Part shown: one piece after another, positions 16,409 to 25,638 of the stretch
Layout: every line of letters begins with the position of its first letter
Position numbering within the stretch: the first letter of the stretch is position 1
Assembly (NCBI GenBank): GCA_947053545.1
Contig: CAMRSY010000001.1
Coordinates: 62,001 to 126,000, forward strand
Source of the DNA: an uncultured Clostridia bacterium
Lineage (GTDB): Bacteria > Bacillota > Clostridia > Christensenellales > Borkfalkiaceae
Direction: 5' to 3'
Length of the DNA: 64,000 nt
Made by a program: the position numbers and the translations under genes
The notes under the pieces: generated by a model
Seen by the model: the letters and a program-made list of their open reading frames with translations, nothing else
What the model was told of the DNA's origin: nothing
Database searches by the model: none

Positions 16409-17692
16409 TTATTCTACAAACTCAAATTCCACGTCGCCCACGATAACCGTGTCCTTTTCGTTTATACCCATCTTTTTAAGACGGGTTATAACACCTTTTT
16501 CACGCAGAATTTTCTGGAAATACGCCATCGATTCCGAATCGTTTAACGCAACGTTGCGGCATAGCATGTCCACCAGCGAGCCGACCAAAACGTACGCGCC
16601 GTTTTCGTCAACGTATATATCGTAATCGAGATTTCCGCTTTTACGGTAGGTGAAATTTTCGTCCGCTTCCACAGGCTGAGCGGCAGGCAGAGTTTTTAAA
16701 AGCCCGTTTACGGCTTCGACCAGCTGCACGGTTCCTTCGCCGTTTACCGCGGTTATGGGGAAAATTTTATACCTGCCGCCGAATTTTTTATTAAACTTTT
16801 TTATGTTTTCGTCGGCGCCGGCTATATCGCACTTGTTTAACGCCACTATCTGGGGCAGCGAAGCAAGCTTTTCGGAATATTCTTTAAGTTCGGCGTTAAT
16901 TTTTAAAAAATCGTCGACAGGGTCGCGCTCTTCACATCCGCTTATATCGACAACATGAACCAGCATACGCGTCCTTTCTATGTGGCGCAAAAAATCGTGC
17001 CCCAGTCCCGCGCCCTTAGCGGCGCCTTCGATAAGCCCCGGAATATCGGCGGCGACAAAAGCGTCGTCGTAAATTTTAACCACGCCCAGATTGGGCGAAA
17101 GAGTGGTAAAATGATAATTTGCTATTTTGGGATGCGCAGCCGTAATTTTGGAAAGCAGCGTAGACTTGCCCACGTTGGGAAAACCAATAAGCCCCACGTC
17201 TGCAATAACTTTAAGTTCGAGAACTATTTCGTGCAGCTCGGTTTTTTCGCCCTTTTGCGCAAAATTAGGGGCGTGTCTGCGCGCGGTTGTAAAGCGGACG
17301 TTTCCCTTACCGCCCCTGCCGCCTTCGGCAATAAGCTTTTTATCGCCAGCCGTAAACATATCGCAAATAACCGAGCCGCTTTCAACGTCTTTAACCACCG
17401 TGCCGACGGGCACGCGGATAACTACGTTTTCGCCGCTTTTGCCGAAGCATTGGTTTGTGCCGCCGCGCTCGCCGTTGCCGGCAACGTATTTTGTTTTGTA
17501 CCTGAACGGCAACAAGGTATTCAAAGAAGGGTCGGCATAAAAATAAACGTCGCCGCCCTTGCCGCCGTCGCCGCCGTCGGGTCCGCAAGCGGGCTTACCC
17601 TTGTAAGCTTTAAACGAATTCATACCGTCGCCGCCGTCGCCCGACTTTATTGTTATTTTAACTTTATCTATAAAAATGCTGTTGTCTGCCAT
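16409..17692 (-). CDS. obgE: GTPase ObgE/CgtA, 50S assembly factor
   Basis: 427 residues in three domains. The Gly-rich Obg fold (about 1-160) has many GGDGGDGG-type turns. The G domain has GFPNVGKST (P loop), DIPGLIEGA (switch II), NKCD and an SAV-like ITA motif. The C-terminal OCT domain covers about 350-427. Obg proteins act in late 50S maturation and couple to stringent and sporulation signalling. It sits between rho and yhbY. The dense GC-rich Gly codons of the Obg fold create long antisense open frames here that I consider spurious. Confidence 0.97.
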   Translation of the reverse strand: MADNSIFIDKVKITIKSGDGGDGMNSFKAYKGKPACGPDGGDGGKGGDVYFYADPSLNTLLPFRYKTKYVAGNGERGGTNQCFGKSGENVVIRVPVGTVVKDVESGSVICDMFTAGDKKLIAEGGRGGKGNVRFTTARRHAPNFAQKGEKTELHEIVLELKVIADVGLIGFPNVGKSTLLSKITAAHPKIANYHFTTLSPNLGVVKIYDDAFVAADIPGLIEGAAKGAGLGHDFLRHIERTRMLVHVVDISGCEERDPVDDFLKINAELKEYSEKLASLPQIVALNKCDIAGADENIKKFNKKFGGRYKIFPITAVNGEGTVQLVEAVNGLLKTLPAAQPVEADENFTYRKSGNLDYDIYVDENGAYVLVGSLVDMLCRNVALNDSESMAYFQKILREKGVITRLKKMGINEKDTVIVGDVEFEFVE

Positions 17693-17725
17693 TCGGTGTT
17701 CCTGTCTGCGGATAATACCGCCCTT

Positions 17726-19156
17726 TTATCTTCCGCCCGTCGCCCTGAAAAACGCAGTGGATTTAACGCAGAACTCGGCGTTATTGCGCGATTTCTTCAT
17801 TGAGGAATAAAGTTCTTCTTCGCTTAAATTTTTTGCAAGCTGTCCGCGGATTACCGCCGAACAGTCAAGTTCGCTTTCGTTTAAAAGCAGTTCTTCCTTT
17901 CTCGCTCCGGAAAGACGGATATCTATCGCGGGGAAAACCCTGCGCTCGGCAAGCTGGCGGGAAAGCACTATTTCCATGTTGCCGGTAGACTTAAACTCTT
18001 CGTAAATTACGTCGTCAAGCTTGCTGCCCGTATCCACTAGAGCGGTAGCTATTATCGTAAGCGAGCCGCCGTTTTCGATATTTCGTGCCGCGCCGAAAAA
18101 GCGTTTAGGTTCGACAAGCGCCTGAGGGTCGAGACCGCCCGAAAGCGTTCTGCCGGAGTTTGCAAGCGCGTTATGCGCCCTTGTCAGCCTGGTTATGCTG
18201 TCTAAAAGCAAAACCACGTCTCTGCCGGCTTCAACTTGCCGCTTTGCATATTCTAAAGTAAGCGACGCGATATGCGTGTGGTGCACGTCGCCTTTGTCGA
18301 AAGTTGAATATATAACCTCGGCGCCCTCTACCGAACGCATGATGTCGGTTACCTCTTCGGGGCGCTCGTCAACCAAAAGCACAATTACAAGCGCGTCGGG
18401 ACAGTTGCGGCGTATACCGCCCGCAATGCCCTTAAGCATAGTGGTTTTTCCCGCTTTAGGGGGAGAAACTATCAAAGCGCGCTGCCCGAAACCTATCGGC
18501 GAAAACAAATCGATTACCCTGTCGGTAAAGCTGCCGCCCTCGTTTTCCAGCGTTATGCGCTTATCGGGATAACAGGGCGTCAACAACTCGAAAGGAATGC
18601 CGCGCGGAGTATCGGGCGATTTTCCGTTGACGCTTAAAATATACGTTGCGCCAGGGCACTCGTTAGGCTTGCGCCTTTTTGCTTTGCAAACAATTTTATC
18701 GCCGACGCGCAAACGGAAACGGTTGACGAACGAAGCATGCATAAACACGTCGTTGGCAGAGGTTATCTGCATATTCTGCGTGCGTAAAAACCAAAACTTT
18801 TCGGTAGATTCGAGCACGCCCGAATAAGTTGCCTCCTCCGCCTCTTCCGAAGAAACCGTTAAATTACCTTCGTCGGCAGCGGCTTCCCGCATAATTTTCA
18901 TTTCCGAACAAACCTGTCTGCACTTGTTTATTTCCTCTACGGTTTCCGCGTCGAACTCTTCTGATTTGGGCGGAGCGCCTCGCGTTGAACGGGGACAGGG
19001 CTCTATCTCGTTTCTGGCTATTGCCAGAATATCATCTATAAGCTCTGCCTTTTTCTTTTTGGTAGGAAACGCAACGCCCACCGCTCTGCCAATCTGCCAA
19101 AGCTGGTGTATACCTTTAGTGTCTAATTTGATTCGAATGCTGTCGGCCAAATCCAT
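17726..19156 (-). CDS. rho: Transcription termination factor Rho
   Basis: 476 residues. A SAP-like N-terminal region (about 1-50) and an acidic linker precede the cold-shock-like RNA-binding domain, with FWFLRTQNM and [11 protein letters not shown]. The RecA-like motor has [10 protein letters not shown] (Walker A), [10 protein letters not shown] (the catalytic Glu region), [15 protein letters not shown] (Walker B/Q-loop region) and [15 protein letters not shown] (R-loop). Rho is a hexameric RNA translocase. It heads the obgE-yhbY block, 33 bases upstream of obgE. An AT-rich 150-base leader precedes it; I found no convincing promoter there. Confidence 0.97.
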   Translation of the reverse strand: MDLADSIRIKLDTKGIHQLWQIGRAVGVAFPTKKKKAELIDDILAIARNEIEPCPRSTRGAPPKSEEFDAETVEEINKCRQVCSEMKIMREAAADEGNLTVSSEEAEEATYSGVLESTEKFWFLRTQNMQITSANDVFMHASFVNRFRLRVGDKIVCKAKRRKPNECPGATYILSVNGKSPDTPRGIPFELLTPCYPDKRITLENEGGSFTDRVIDLFSPIGFGQRALIVSPPKAGKTTMLKGIAGGIRRNCPDALVIVLLVDERPEEVTDIMRSVEGAEVIYSTFDKGDVHHTHIASLTLEYAKRQVEAGRDVVLLLDSITRLTRAHNALANSGRTLSGGLDPQALVEPKRFFGAARNIENGGSLTIIATALVDTGSKLDDVIYEEFKSTGNMEIVLSRQLAERRVFPAIDIRLSGARKEELLLNESELDCSAVIRGQLAKNLSEEELYSSMKKSRNNAEFCVKSTAFFRATGGR

Positions 19157-19310
19157 AAGATGTTACCTCGCGGAAAAATAAAGAATTTTATAAGTTGAAA
19201 GACTGCGGCGCCGCCGCGGAATTAATACCGTTTGAAATATAATTTATGAAATGTAAAACTTAAAAATGAATATTGAAAAGTAAATAAAACTCAAATGAAT
19301 ATGACGGAAA

Positions 19311-19955
19311 TTATTTCATTACAATAAGGCGCGTTACCTCGCCGTCGGCGTCGTCGCGCGTGAGCTCGATTTCCCCTTCGGCCTCCTCGCATTCGGCGCC
19401 GTCGTCCTCGCACAGCGAAACAAAAGCGTCTACTTTGTCTATATCGAGTTCGCAACCCTTAGTGCGGTAGTGCATAGGAATAACCACGTCGGGCATTAAC
19501 CTGTCGACGTATTCTTTCGCCATTTTAGCGTCGATTGTGTAATTGCCGCCAACGGGAATTAAAAGCACGTTGACCGGCAAAATAGCTTCTATAAGCTCCG
19601 GCGAACATTCTTCGCCCAAATCGCCAAGATGGCACACGTCCAACCCATCCATACGGAATTTAAAAATTACATTTTCGCCGCGAAGCGCGCCGCCCGCGTC
19701 GTCGTGACTGCTGTTAATTGCATTTATTACCACTCCCGGCAATTCGTAACCCTGTTCTTTATCCAAAATAACAGGATTACCGCTCACAGCTTTTATGTTA
19801 TCGTGGTCGTAATGACGGTGTGAAACGGTAACGGCGTCGGCCGTAACCGCCGGCATAGAATAACCTATCGACCCGTCGTAAGGGTCGGTAACTATTGCCG
19901 TGCCGGTGCTTTCGGTTAACAGAAAGCATGAATGACCTAAATATTTTATTTTCAT
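19311..19955 (-). CDS. MBL-fold metallo-hydrolase (UPF0173-like)
   Basis: 214 residues with the beta-lactamase-fold metal motifs: SHRHYDHD (HxHxDH), a His in INSSHDD, CHLGDLG (bridging Asp) and VIPMHYRT (last His). The small size and LGHSCF start match the YtkL/UPF0173 group of uncharacterised zinc hydrolases. It has a strong promoter of its own (20016-20044) with a leader of about 50 bases. Substrate unknown. Confidence 0.88.
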   Translation of the reverse strand: MKIKYLGHSCFLLTESTGTAIVTDPYDGSIGYSMPAVTADAVTVSHRHYDHDNIKAVSGNPVILDKEQGYELPGVVINAINSSHDDAGGALRGENVIFKFRMDGLDVCHLGDLGEECSPELIEAILPVNVLLIPVGGNYTIDAKMAKEYVDRLMPDVVIPMHYRTKGCELDIDKVDAFVSLCEDDGAECEEAEGEIELTRDDADGEVTRLIVMK

Positions 19956-20015
19956 TTTTTACCTTAATTGTCGCAACCGTAAATTTATTAAATAGTAACT
20001 TTTTATATTAAACTT

Positions 20016-20044
20016 ATTTTAATCAAACACGAACGGTTTGTCAA
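20016..20044 (-). promoter_or_regulatory. Promoter of the MBL hydrolase gene
   Basis: Minus strand perfect TTGACA, 17-base spacer, TAAAAT. Predicted start near 20009. Confidence 0.75.
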
Positions 20045-20055
20045 GAAATTACAAA

Positions 20056-20433
20056 CTATTGCAAAACGCTTGCCGAAACCGTAATACGCGTAACGTCGGT
20101 TTGTCCGGGAGCGCGGAACCCGCATTCGGCGCGCACGTCTCCGCAAGCGAATTTAACGTTTAAAAATTCAGTATAAATTTCAAATCCGCCGCCCATATTG
20201 CCGTCCGACAACATAGCTCTGCACGTTTTGCCGGCAATAAAACGCATATCCAAACTTACGGCGCCGCGGCGCGACTGAACCATTTCGTTTTCCGAAATAT
20301 AAAGTTCGTAACGGGCGCCGTCGAAACCGTATAAAAGTTTAAGTGCGCCGCCTGTTATTTCGCCTTCCGCGTCCACGGCGGTAACGCTGCGCTCTCCGTC
20401 GGATTGCTGCACTATTTCAAGCGAATATTTCAT
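20056..20433 (-). CDS. DUF1934 (YwiB-like) calycin-type protein
   Basis: 125 residues, nearly all predicted beta strands. SRRGAVSLDMRFIAGKTCRA followed by an alternating-strand segment (FEIYTEFLNVKFACG) matches the DUF1934 pattern of 'R.G...l.F..G......y.T..G.l.v.T..l', so a small lipocalin-like barrel is likely. No function is established. Its start overlaps the tyrA stop by four bases, so it is probably the second gene of a two-gene operon. Confidence 0.6.
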   Translation of the reverse strand: MKYSLEIVQQSDGERSVTAVDAEGEITGGALKLLYGFDGARYELYISENEMVQSRRGAVSLDMRFIAGKTCRAMLSDGNMGGGFEIYTEFLNVKFACGDVRAECGFRAPGQTDVTRITVSASVLQ

Positions 20434-21296
20434 TTCAACTCCGTTACGGTAATGCCGTTGCCCGTAAAATTATTCGCCTTGCCGTTGCGGTACGCCTCGG
20501 CTCCCACGCTTAAAATTTTGCGCACCCCGGCGGCGTCGCCGTCGGTTTTGGCGCGGTTGAGAGCGCTTATAAACACGCCCAGCGAACTGTAAAGATTTTC
20601 GGCGCTTACAAGCAGGTTGTCGGCGTTATCCAGATACAGTTCCGCCCATACGTTTTCGTCCACGCCGGCAATACGGGTCATATCCTGAAAACTGCCGCCC
20701 GTAAACCCAAGACAGCCGTCTATTTCGGGGTCGTTTACGTAGCAATTAGAAACTACGTGAGCAAGCTGCGAGGTATATGCTATTTTTCTGTCGTGCACCT
20801 CCGCCGAACACTCCACGATACGCGCAAACCCCATATCCGCCGTAAGCGTTTTTATAATATTTAAAGCCGATTCGTCCGTATATATATTGCGGGTAATAAC
20901 CATACTCGCCCTGTCGAAGAGGTCGGCGCAGGCGTTTTCGATACCAGAAACCTCTTTACCTGCCATAGGATGGGTACCAACGTATTTTATGTCTTTGTCC
21001 GCAGATAAAACCGCGTTTTCGATATATTTTTTTACGCCGCAGATATCCGCGACGATTGCGCCGCTCTTAAAATTTGTATTTAAAATAAAATCTACCGCGG
21101 CCTTGGGCGGCAAAGCAACAAAAACGACGTCGTAACAACCGAAATTTTGGGCTACACCCCCTACTATGTCGTGATTAAGCGCATATTCCAGCGGTTTTGC
21201 CGAACGGTTGTATCCGTCCGCTTTATATCCGGCGCGCCCAAGCGCCATACTTAAGGAACCGCCTATAAGCCCCATACCCGCAACGCAGATTTTCAT
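20430..21296 (-). CDS. tyrA: Prephenate dehydrogenase TyrA
   Basis: 288 residues. The N-terminal Rossmann domain has GMGLIGGSLSMAL (dinucleotide binding). The active-site region has YVGTHPMAGKEVSG with the conserved His, and SQLAHVVSNCY and GGSFQDMTRIA are typical of the helical dimerisation domain. There is no fused chorismate mutase or ACT domain. The enzyme converts prephenate to 4-hydroxyphenylpyruvate for tyrosine. No other aromatic amino acid genes are in the window. An AAGGA ribosome-binding site lies 10 bases before the ATG. Confidence 0.92.
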   Translation of the reverse strand: MKICVAGMGLIGGSLSMALGRAGYKADGYNRSAKPLEYALNHDIVGGVAQNFGCYDVVFVALPPKAAVDFILNTNFKSGAIVADICGVKKYIENAVLSADKDIKYVGTHPMAGKEVSGIENACADLFDRASMVITRNIYTDESALNIIKTLTADMGFARIVECSAEVHDRKIAYTSQLAHVVSNCYVNDPEIDGCLGFTGGSFQDMTRIAGVDENVWAELYLDNADNLLVSAENLYSSLGVFISALNRAKTDGDAAGVRKILSVGAEAYRNGKANNFTGNGITVTELK

Positions 21297-21331
21297 AATT
21301 TATGCTATCCTTATAAATATATTCGTTTTTA

Positions 21332-21360
21332 AGTATACCATAAAAAAAATCTTTTAACAA
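21332..21360 (-). promoter_or_regulatory. Promoter of tyrA-DUF1934
   Basis: Minus strand TTGTTA, 17-base spacer, TATACT preceded by TGG (extended -10). Predicted start near 21325. Confidence 0.7.
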
Positions 21361-21469
21361 TCGATTTTCACAATAAGCGTTATGAATATCCCGCGCATAA
21401 AATTAAAACATAAACTGAAAATCGTTAAAGCACACAACTTTAAACCTTTGTGCATACCGCCCATTTCAA

Positions 21470-21498
21470 TTGACAAAGTTTGGCAAAATATATATAAT
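21470..21498 (+). promoter_or_regulatory. Consensus promoter of the pgk gene
   Basis: Perfect TTGACA, 17-base spacer, perfect TATAAT. Predicted start near 21505. It lies inside a possible N-terminal extension of the pgk frame and so decides against that extension. Confidence 0.9.
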
Positions 21499-21534
21499 TA
21501 CTTACGGACAAAAATAAAAAACGAGGTGTTTTCA

Positions 21535-22842
21535 ATGAACAAAATGTCGGTTAAAGATTTAAAAAATCTTAAAGGCAAAAAGGTGCTTGTTAGATGCGAT
21601 TTCAACGTGCCTATGAAGGACGGCGCAATAACGGACGAAAACAGAATTTTAGGCGCGTTGCCCACTATTAATTATCTTTTGGACGCAGGCGCGCGCGTTA
21701 CCCTCTGCTCGCATATGGGCAAACCCCACTCTATTTTTTCGTCGGAAGTCAAGCTGAATAAAAAGGATAAGAAAAAGGTTGACGCAGGCGAAACTACCGC
21801 GGAGGCAATTATAGAAAAGGCGAAGAAGGACGAACCCAAAAAACTTACCCTTGCCCCCGTCGCAAAAAGGCTTGCCGAACTTACGGGCGGAAAAGTAGTG
21901 TTTGCAACCGACGTTATCGGCGCCGACGCCAAGGCAAAGCGCAACGCGCTTAAGAACGGCGAAGCAGTGCTTTTGGAAAACCTCCGCTTCCACTGGGAAG
22001 AAGAGAAAAAGGACGAAGCTTTCTGCAAGGAACTTGCTTACGACGCCGAAATTTACGTAAACGACGCGTTCGGAACGGCTCACCGCTCGCACGCTTCAAC
22101 CGCCGCCATTGTAGAGTACGGGATTATCAAAACCGCCGTTTGCGGCTTTTTGATTGAAAAGGAACTTTCGGTTATGGCGGCTACGCTTGAAAAACCCGAA
22201 AGACCTTTCGTGGCAATTTTGGGCGGCGCGAAAGTTGCCGACAAACTTAACGTAATTTCCAACCTTCTGGAAAAATGCGACACCTTGATTATAGGCGGCG
22301 GAATGGCTTACACCTTCCTTAAAGCAAAGGGTTACGAAATAGGCACGTCGCTTTTGGACGAGGAAAAGCTTGACTACTGCAGGGAAATGCTTGCAAAAGC
22401 CGAAAAGGCGGGCAAAAAGCTTCTTCTCCCCATCGATACGGTTATCTGCAAAGAATTCCCCGACCCCATCGACGCGCCCGTTGACGTAAATACGGTTGAC
22501 AGCGACAAAATCCCTGCGGATATGATGGGTATGGATATCGGCGAAAAGACGAGAAAGCTTTATGCGGAAGCTATTGCAAGCGCAAAGTCGGTTGTATGGA
22601 ACGGACCTATGGGCGTATTCGAAAACCCCACCCTTGCAAAGGGCACGATAGCCGTTGCGCAGGCTTTGGCGGACGTTTACGGCAAGTGCACCACCATTAT
22701 TGGCGGCGGCGATTCCGCGGCGGCCGTTCAGCAGCTTGGTTTTGCCGACAAGATGAGCCACATTTCAACCGGCGGCGGCGCTTCGCTTGAACTGTTCGAA
22801 GGAAAGGTGCTTCCCGGCATAGCTTGCTTAAACGATAAGTAA
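21535..22842 (+). CDS. pgk: Phosphoglycerate kinase
   Basis: 435 residues from the ATG at 21535, which has a GAGGTG ribosome-binding site and follows the consensus promoter; the frame is open 51 codons further upstream but that part is promoter DNA. Motifs: [12 protein letters not shown] (substrate arginine), [39 protein letters not shown] and STGGGASLE. It makes 3-phosphoglycerate and ATP in glycolysis. The usual length is about 395; the excess is a Lys/Glu-rich insertion of about 30 residues right after SHMGKP. A terminator (22932-22968) separates it from tpiA, so pgk is a single-gene unit. Confidence 0.97.
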   Translation: MNKMSVKDLKNLKGKKVLVRCDFNVPMKDGAITDENRILGALPTINYLLDAGARVTLCSHMGKPHSIFSSEVKLNKKDKKKVDAGETTAEAIIEKAKKDEPKKLTLAPVAKRLAELTGGKVVFATDVIGADAKAKRNALKNGEAVLLENLRFHWEEEKKDEAFCKELAYDAEIYVNDAFGTAHRSHASTAAIVEYGIIKTAVCGFLIEKELSVMAATLEKPERPFVAILGGAKVADKLNVISNLLEKCDTLIIGGGMAYTFLKAKGYEIGTSLLDEEKLDYCREMLAKAEKAGKKLLLPIDTVICKEFPDPIDAPVDVNTVDSDKIPADMMGMDIGEKTRKLYAEAIASAKSVVWNGPMGVFENPTLAKGTIAVAQALADVYGKCTTIIGGGDSAAAVQQLGFADKMSHISTGGGASLELFEGKVLPGIACLNDK

Positions 22843-22856
22843 TTTTTACAAGCTTC

Positions 22857-22895
22857 GCCGTCATTGAAAGCGTAAGCGTGGAATCTCGCGGCGTA
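22857..22895 (+). repeat. REP-like intergenic repeat, half copy
   Basis: A segment with CCGTCATTG..., two GC-rich short arms around GCGTAAGCGT and a closing GGAATCT. It matches the outline of each arm of the repeat at 32231-32327. It lies directly after pgk and before its terminator. Confidence 0.45.
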
Positions 22896-22931
22896 TGCTA
22901 AGGACGGCTAAAACAAACGACAAACAATACG

Positions 22932-22968
22932 CGGCGCGGACGAAAATTTCTTCCGCGCCGATTTTTTT
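22932..22968 (+). terminator. Terminator of pgk
   Basis: Perfect 9-bp stem CGGCGCGGA/TCCGCGCCG with an 11-base loop, then ATTTTTTT. The rest of the 400-base pgk-tpiA gap holds the half repeat before it and the tpiA promoter after it; I see no gene. Confidence 0.9.
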
Positions 22969-23183
22969 ATATAAAATTATTTGCCACTATTTCTTACAAC
23001 TTTTATTTATCGCAAAACTAAGACAAAATCAAAACGCCGCGCACGTTTGCCGCGGGTCGGATTTAAGCATAAAAAACTACTCCCGCACAGTATGATATTA
23101 AAATTTAACTCCGACGCAAAAGTATTAACAACCGACGTTTGCCGGTTGTTTAATAAAGAATTGCAATAATTAAATTCAACCGA

Positions 23184-23212
23184 TTGCAATTTCGGCGCAA
23201 TAATGTTATAAT
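23184..23212 (+). promoter_or_regulatory. Promoter of tpiA-gpmI
   Basis: TTGCAA, 17-base spacer, perfect TATAAT. Predicted start near 23219, leaving about 25 bases with GGAGAG before the ATG. Confidence 0.85.
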
Positions 23213-23243
23213 ATACGGCGAAAAAATAAAACGGAGAGTAAAG

Positions 23244-23990
23244 ATGGCAAGGAAACCTTTTATTGCAGGAAACTGGAAAATGAATATGACCGCGGCAAGC
23301 GGCGAAAAGCTTATAAAAGAGCTTGCCCCCCTTGTTGCAGACGCAAACTGCGACGTAGCGTTATGCGTTCCCGCAATTTTAATACCCGCTATGACGCAAG
23401 CCGCAAAAGGCACCAACATTGCCATAGGCGCCGAAAACGTGCACTGGGCTGAAAAGGGCGCGTATACGGGCGAAATTTCCTGCGAACAGCTTAAAGAATA
23501 CGGCGTTAAATACGCGATTATCGGTCACAGCGAACGCCGCCAGTGTTTCGGCGAAACGGACGAGAGTGTAAATAAGCGCGCTTTGGCGGCGCTTGCAAAC
23601 TGCATTACCCCCATTGTTTGCGTGGGCGAAACGCTTGAAGAGCGCGAAAGCGGCATAACAGAAAAGGTACTGGACAGGCAGCTTACGGACGGCTTAAAAG
23701 ACATTGAGGACGTGACGAAAATTGTAATTGCGTACGAACCCGTATGGGCAATCGGCACGGGCAAAACGGCTACCGACGGACAGGCGCAGGAAACCATTGC
23801 CTATATCCGCAAAAAAATAGGTCAGCTCTTCTGCCCCGGTTGCGCGGAAAAGGTAATAATACAGTACGGCGGAAGTATGAACGCCGCCAACTGCAAGGGA
23901 CTTATGGCTCAGCCCGACATCGACGGCGGACTTATAGGCGGCGCATCTTTGAAACTTGACTTTGCAACAATCGTAAACTTTGATAAATAA
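23244..23990 (+). CDS. tpiA: Triosephosphate isomerase
   Basis: 248 residues from the ATG at 23244; an upstream in-frame start was rejected because it lies inside the promoter, and the GGAGAG site and family start (ARKPFIAGNWKMN) fit the ATG. Catalytic residues are visible: Lys in NWKMN, His in IGHSERR, Glu in AYEPVWAIGTG. The phosphate loop is YGGSMN and GGASL. It interconverts DHAP and glyceraldehyde-3-phosphate. gpmI follows after nine bases, so the two form an operon. Confidence 0.98.
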   Translation: MARKPFIAGNWKMNMTAASGEKLIKELAPLVADANCDVALCVPAILIPAMTQAAKGTNIAIGAENVHWAEKGAYTGEISCEQLKEYGVKYAIIGHSERRQCFGETDESVNKRALAALANCITPIVCVGETLEERESGITEKVLDRQLTDGLKDIEDVTKIVIAYEPVWAIGTGKTATDGQAQETIAYIRKKIGQLFCPGCAEKVIIQYGGSMNAANCKGLMAQPDIDGGLIGGASLKLDFATIVNFDK

Positions 23991-23999
23991 GGAACAATT

Positions 24000-25550
24000 A
24001 TGAAAAAAACACCTTACGTATTAATTATAATGGACGGCTACGGCATAGCGCCCGCAGGCGAGGGCAACGCCGTATATTTAAACGGCAGTAAAAACGTAAA
24101 CTATCTGATAAACAACTACCCCTCCGCCACTTTGGGGGCAAGCGGTATGTGCGTCGGACTCCCCGACGGACAGATGGGCAACTCGGAGGTAGGACACCTT
24201 AATATGGGCGCCGGGCGCATTGTCTATCAGGATTTAACCAAAATAACCAAAGCTATTTCGGACGGAGATTTTTTTGAAAACCCCGCGCTTGTAAAAGCTA
24301 TGGAAAATGCGCGGAACGGCAAAAAGTTGCACCTTTACGGTCTGCTTTCCAACGGCGGCGTTCACAGCCATTTAACCCATCTTTACGCGCTTTTGAAAAT
24401 GGCGAAACAGCGCGGCGTTAAAGAGTGCTACGTGCACTGCTTTATGGACGGAAGAGACGTTCCGCCTACGTCCGGCATAAATTTTATTCGCGAATTACAG
24501 GCGGAAATGAAAGAACTTGCTTACGGAAAAATTGCCTCCGTAGCAGGCAGATACTACGCTATGGACCGCGACAATAACTGGGACAGGGTTGAAAAAGCAT
24601 ACGATATGCTTACTTTGGGTACGGGAACGCCCTGCGCCGACCCCGCCACAGCCGTTGAGGACAGTTATGCCGCGGGCGATACCGACGAATTTATTAAGCC
24701 TGTAAACGTATTTGAAAACGGAAAGCCCGTAGGGCTTATAGAAAAGGGCGACAGCGTTATTTGCTTTAATTTCCGCCCTGACCGCGCAAGACAGATAACG
24801 CGCGCGGTTTCCCAACGCGAATTTACCGTTCCGAAAGGCACGGCGTTTATAAGAAAAACAGGCTTTTTGGAACCCTGTTACGTATGCTTTACGGTTTACG
24901 ACGCGGGCTTTGAAGGCGTTGAAATTGCTTTCCCCAAAACCTCGATGGAAAATACTCTGGGCGAATATCTTTCAAAATGCGGCAAAACCCAGCTGAGAAT
25001 TGCCGAAACGGAAAAATACGCGCACGTTACCTTCTTCTTTAACGGCGGAATCGAAGCGCCCAACGAGGGAGAACAGCGCGACCTTATACCTTCGCCCAAA
25101 GTTGCGACCTACGATTTGCAACCTGAAATGAGCGCGCACACGGTTACCGAAAGAGTTTTGGAAGAGCTGGACAGCGGTAAGTTTGACGTTGTAATTTTAA
25201 ATTTTGCCAACTGCGATATGGTCGGGCACACCGCCGTTATTCCCGCCGCTATAAAAGCCGTAGGCACGGTTGACGAATGCGTTAAAAAAGTTACGGATAA
25301 AATACTGGAAATGGGCGGCGCCGCCCTGCTTACGGCCGACCACGGAAACGCGGACAGACTTTTATCGGAAGAAGGTTCGCCGTTCACCGCGCACACAACA
25401 AACCCCGTACCGGTTGTATTAATTTCCGAAAAGTATAAAAACGCAGCATTGCGCACGGACGGCGTGTTGGCAGACCTTGCACCTACGCTTTTAACCGTTA
25501 TGGGCTTGCCCGTTCCGAAAGAAATGACCGGCAAAAGTTTGATTAAATAA
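24000..25550 (+). CDS. gpmI: 2,3-bisphosphoglycerate-independent phosphoglycerate mutase
   Basis: 516 residues, normal length for the alkaline-phosphatase superfamily enzyme. The nucleophile Ser lies in GQMGNSEVGHLNMGAGR. Metal and substrate motifs are DGYGIAP, DGRDVPP, a RPDRARQ segment and the C-terminal DHGNAD with a later His. It moves phosphate between C3 and C2 of glycerate using two manganese ions. AAGGA precedes the ATG. Enolase, which often follows, is absent here; a terminator ends the operon. Confidence 0.98.
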   Translation: MKKTPYVLIIMDGYGIAPAGEGNAVYLNGSKNVNYLINNYPSATLGASGMCVGLPDGQMGNSEVGHLNMGAGRIVYQDLTKITKAISDGDFFENPALVKAMENARNGKKLHLYGLLSNGGVHSHLTHLYALLKMAKQRGVKECYVHCFMDGRDVPPTSGINFIRELQAEMKELAYGKIASVAGRYYAMDRDNNWDRVEKAYDMLTLGTGTPCADPATAVEDSYAAGDTDEFIKPVNVFENGKPVGLIEKGDSVICFNFRPDRARQITRAVSQREFTVPKGTAFIRKTGFLEPCYVCFTVYDAGFEGVEIAFPKTSMENTLGEYLSKCGKTQLRIAETEKYAHVTFFFNGGIEAPNEGEQRDLIPSPKVATYDLQPEMSAHTVTERVLEELDSGKFDVVILNFANCDMVGHTAVIPAAIKAVGTVDECVKKVTDKILEMGGAALLTADHGNADRLLSEEGSPFTAHTTNPVPVVLISEKYKNAALRTDGVLADLAPTLLTVMGLPVPKEMTGKSLIK

Positions 25551-25563
25551 CTTTTAAAATTTT

Positions 25564-25599
25564 AACGCCGCGAGCTAATTTAGGCACGCGGCGTTTTTG
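25564..25599 (+). terminator. Terminator of tpiA-gpmI
   Basis: Stem AACGCCGCG/CGCGGCGTT (arms 25564-25572 and 25587-25595) followed by a T-rich run. The next gene's -35 box begins two bases after it. Confidence 0.85.
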
Positions 25600-25600
25600 T

Positions 25601-25629
25601 TTGCAAAAAATGCGTAATATGCTTATAAT
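25601..25629 (+). promoter_or_regulatory. Promoter of the EamA transporter gene
   Basis: TTGCAA, 17-base spacer, perfect TATAAT ending nine bases before the ATG at 25639. Predicted start 25635-25637 gives a leader of only two to four bases. Confidence 0.8.
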
Positions 25630-25638
25630 AATACGGTA

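Noticed and set aside
16955..17803. 282-codon open frame on the plus strand opposite obgE and rho
   Set aside because: Antisense shadow of Gly-rich GC codons in the Obg fold; no ribosome-binding site, no recognisable domain.
21382..21534. N-terminal extension of pgk by 51 codons
   Set aside because: It would translate through a perfect TTGACA-17-TATAAT promoter; the GAGGTG-preceded ATG at 21535 fits the family start.
22096..22761. 221-codon open frame antisense to pgk
   Set aside because: Its His/Arg/Phe-rich composition is that of a codon-bias shadow, and pgk is certain.
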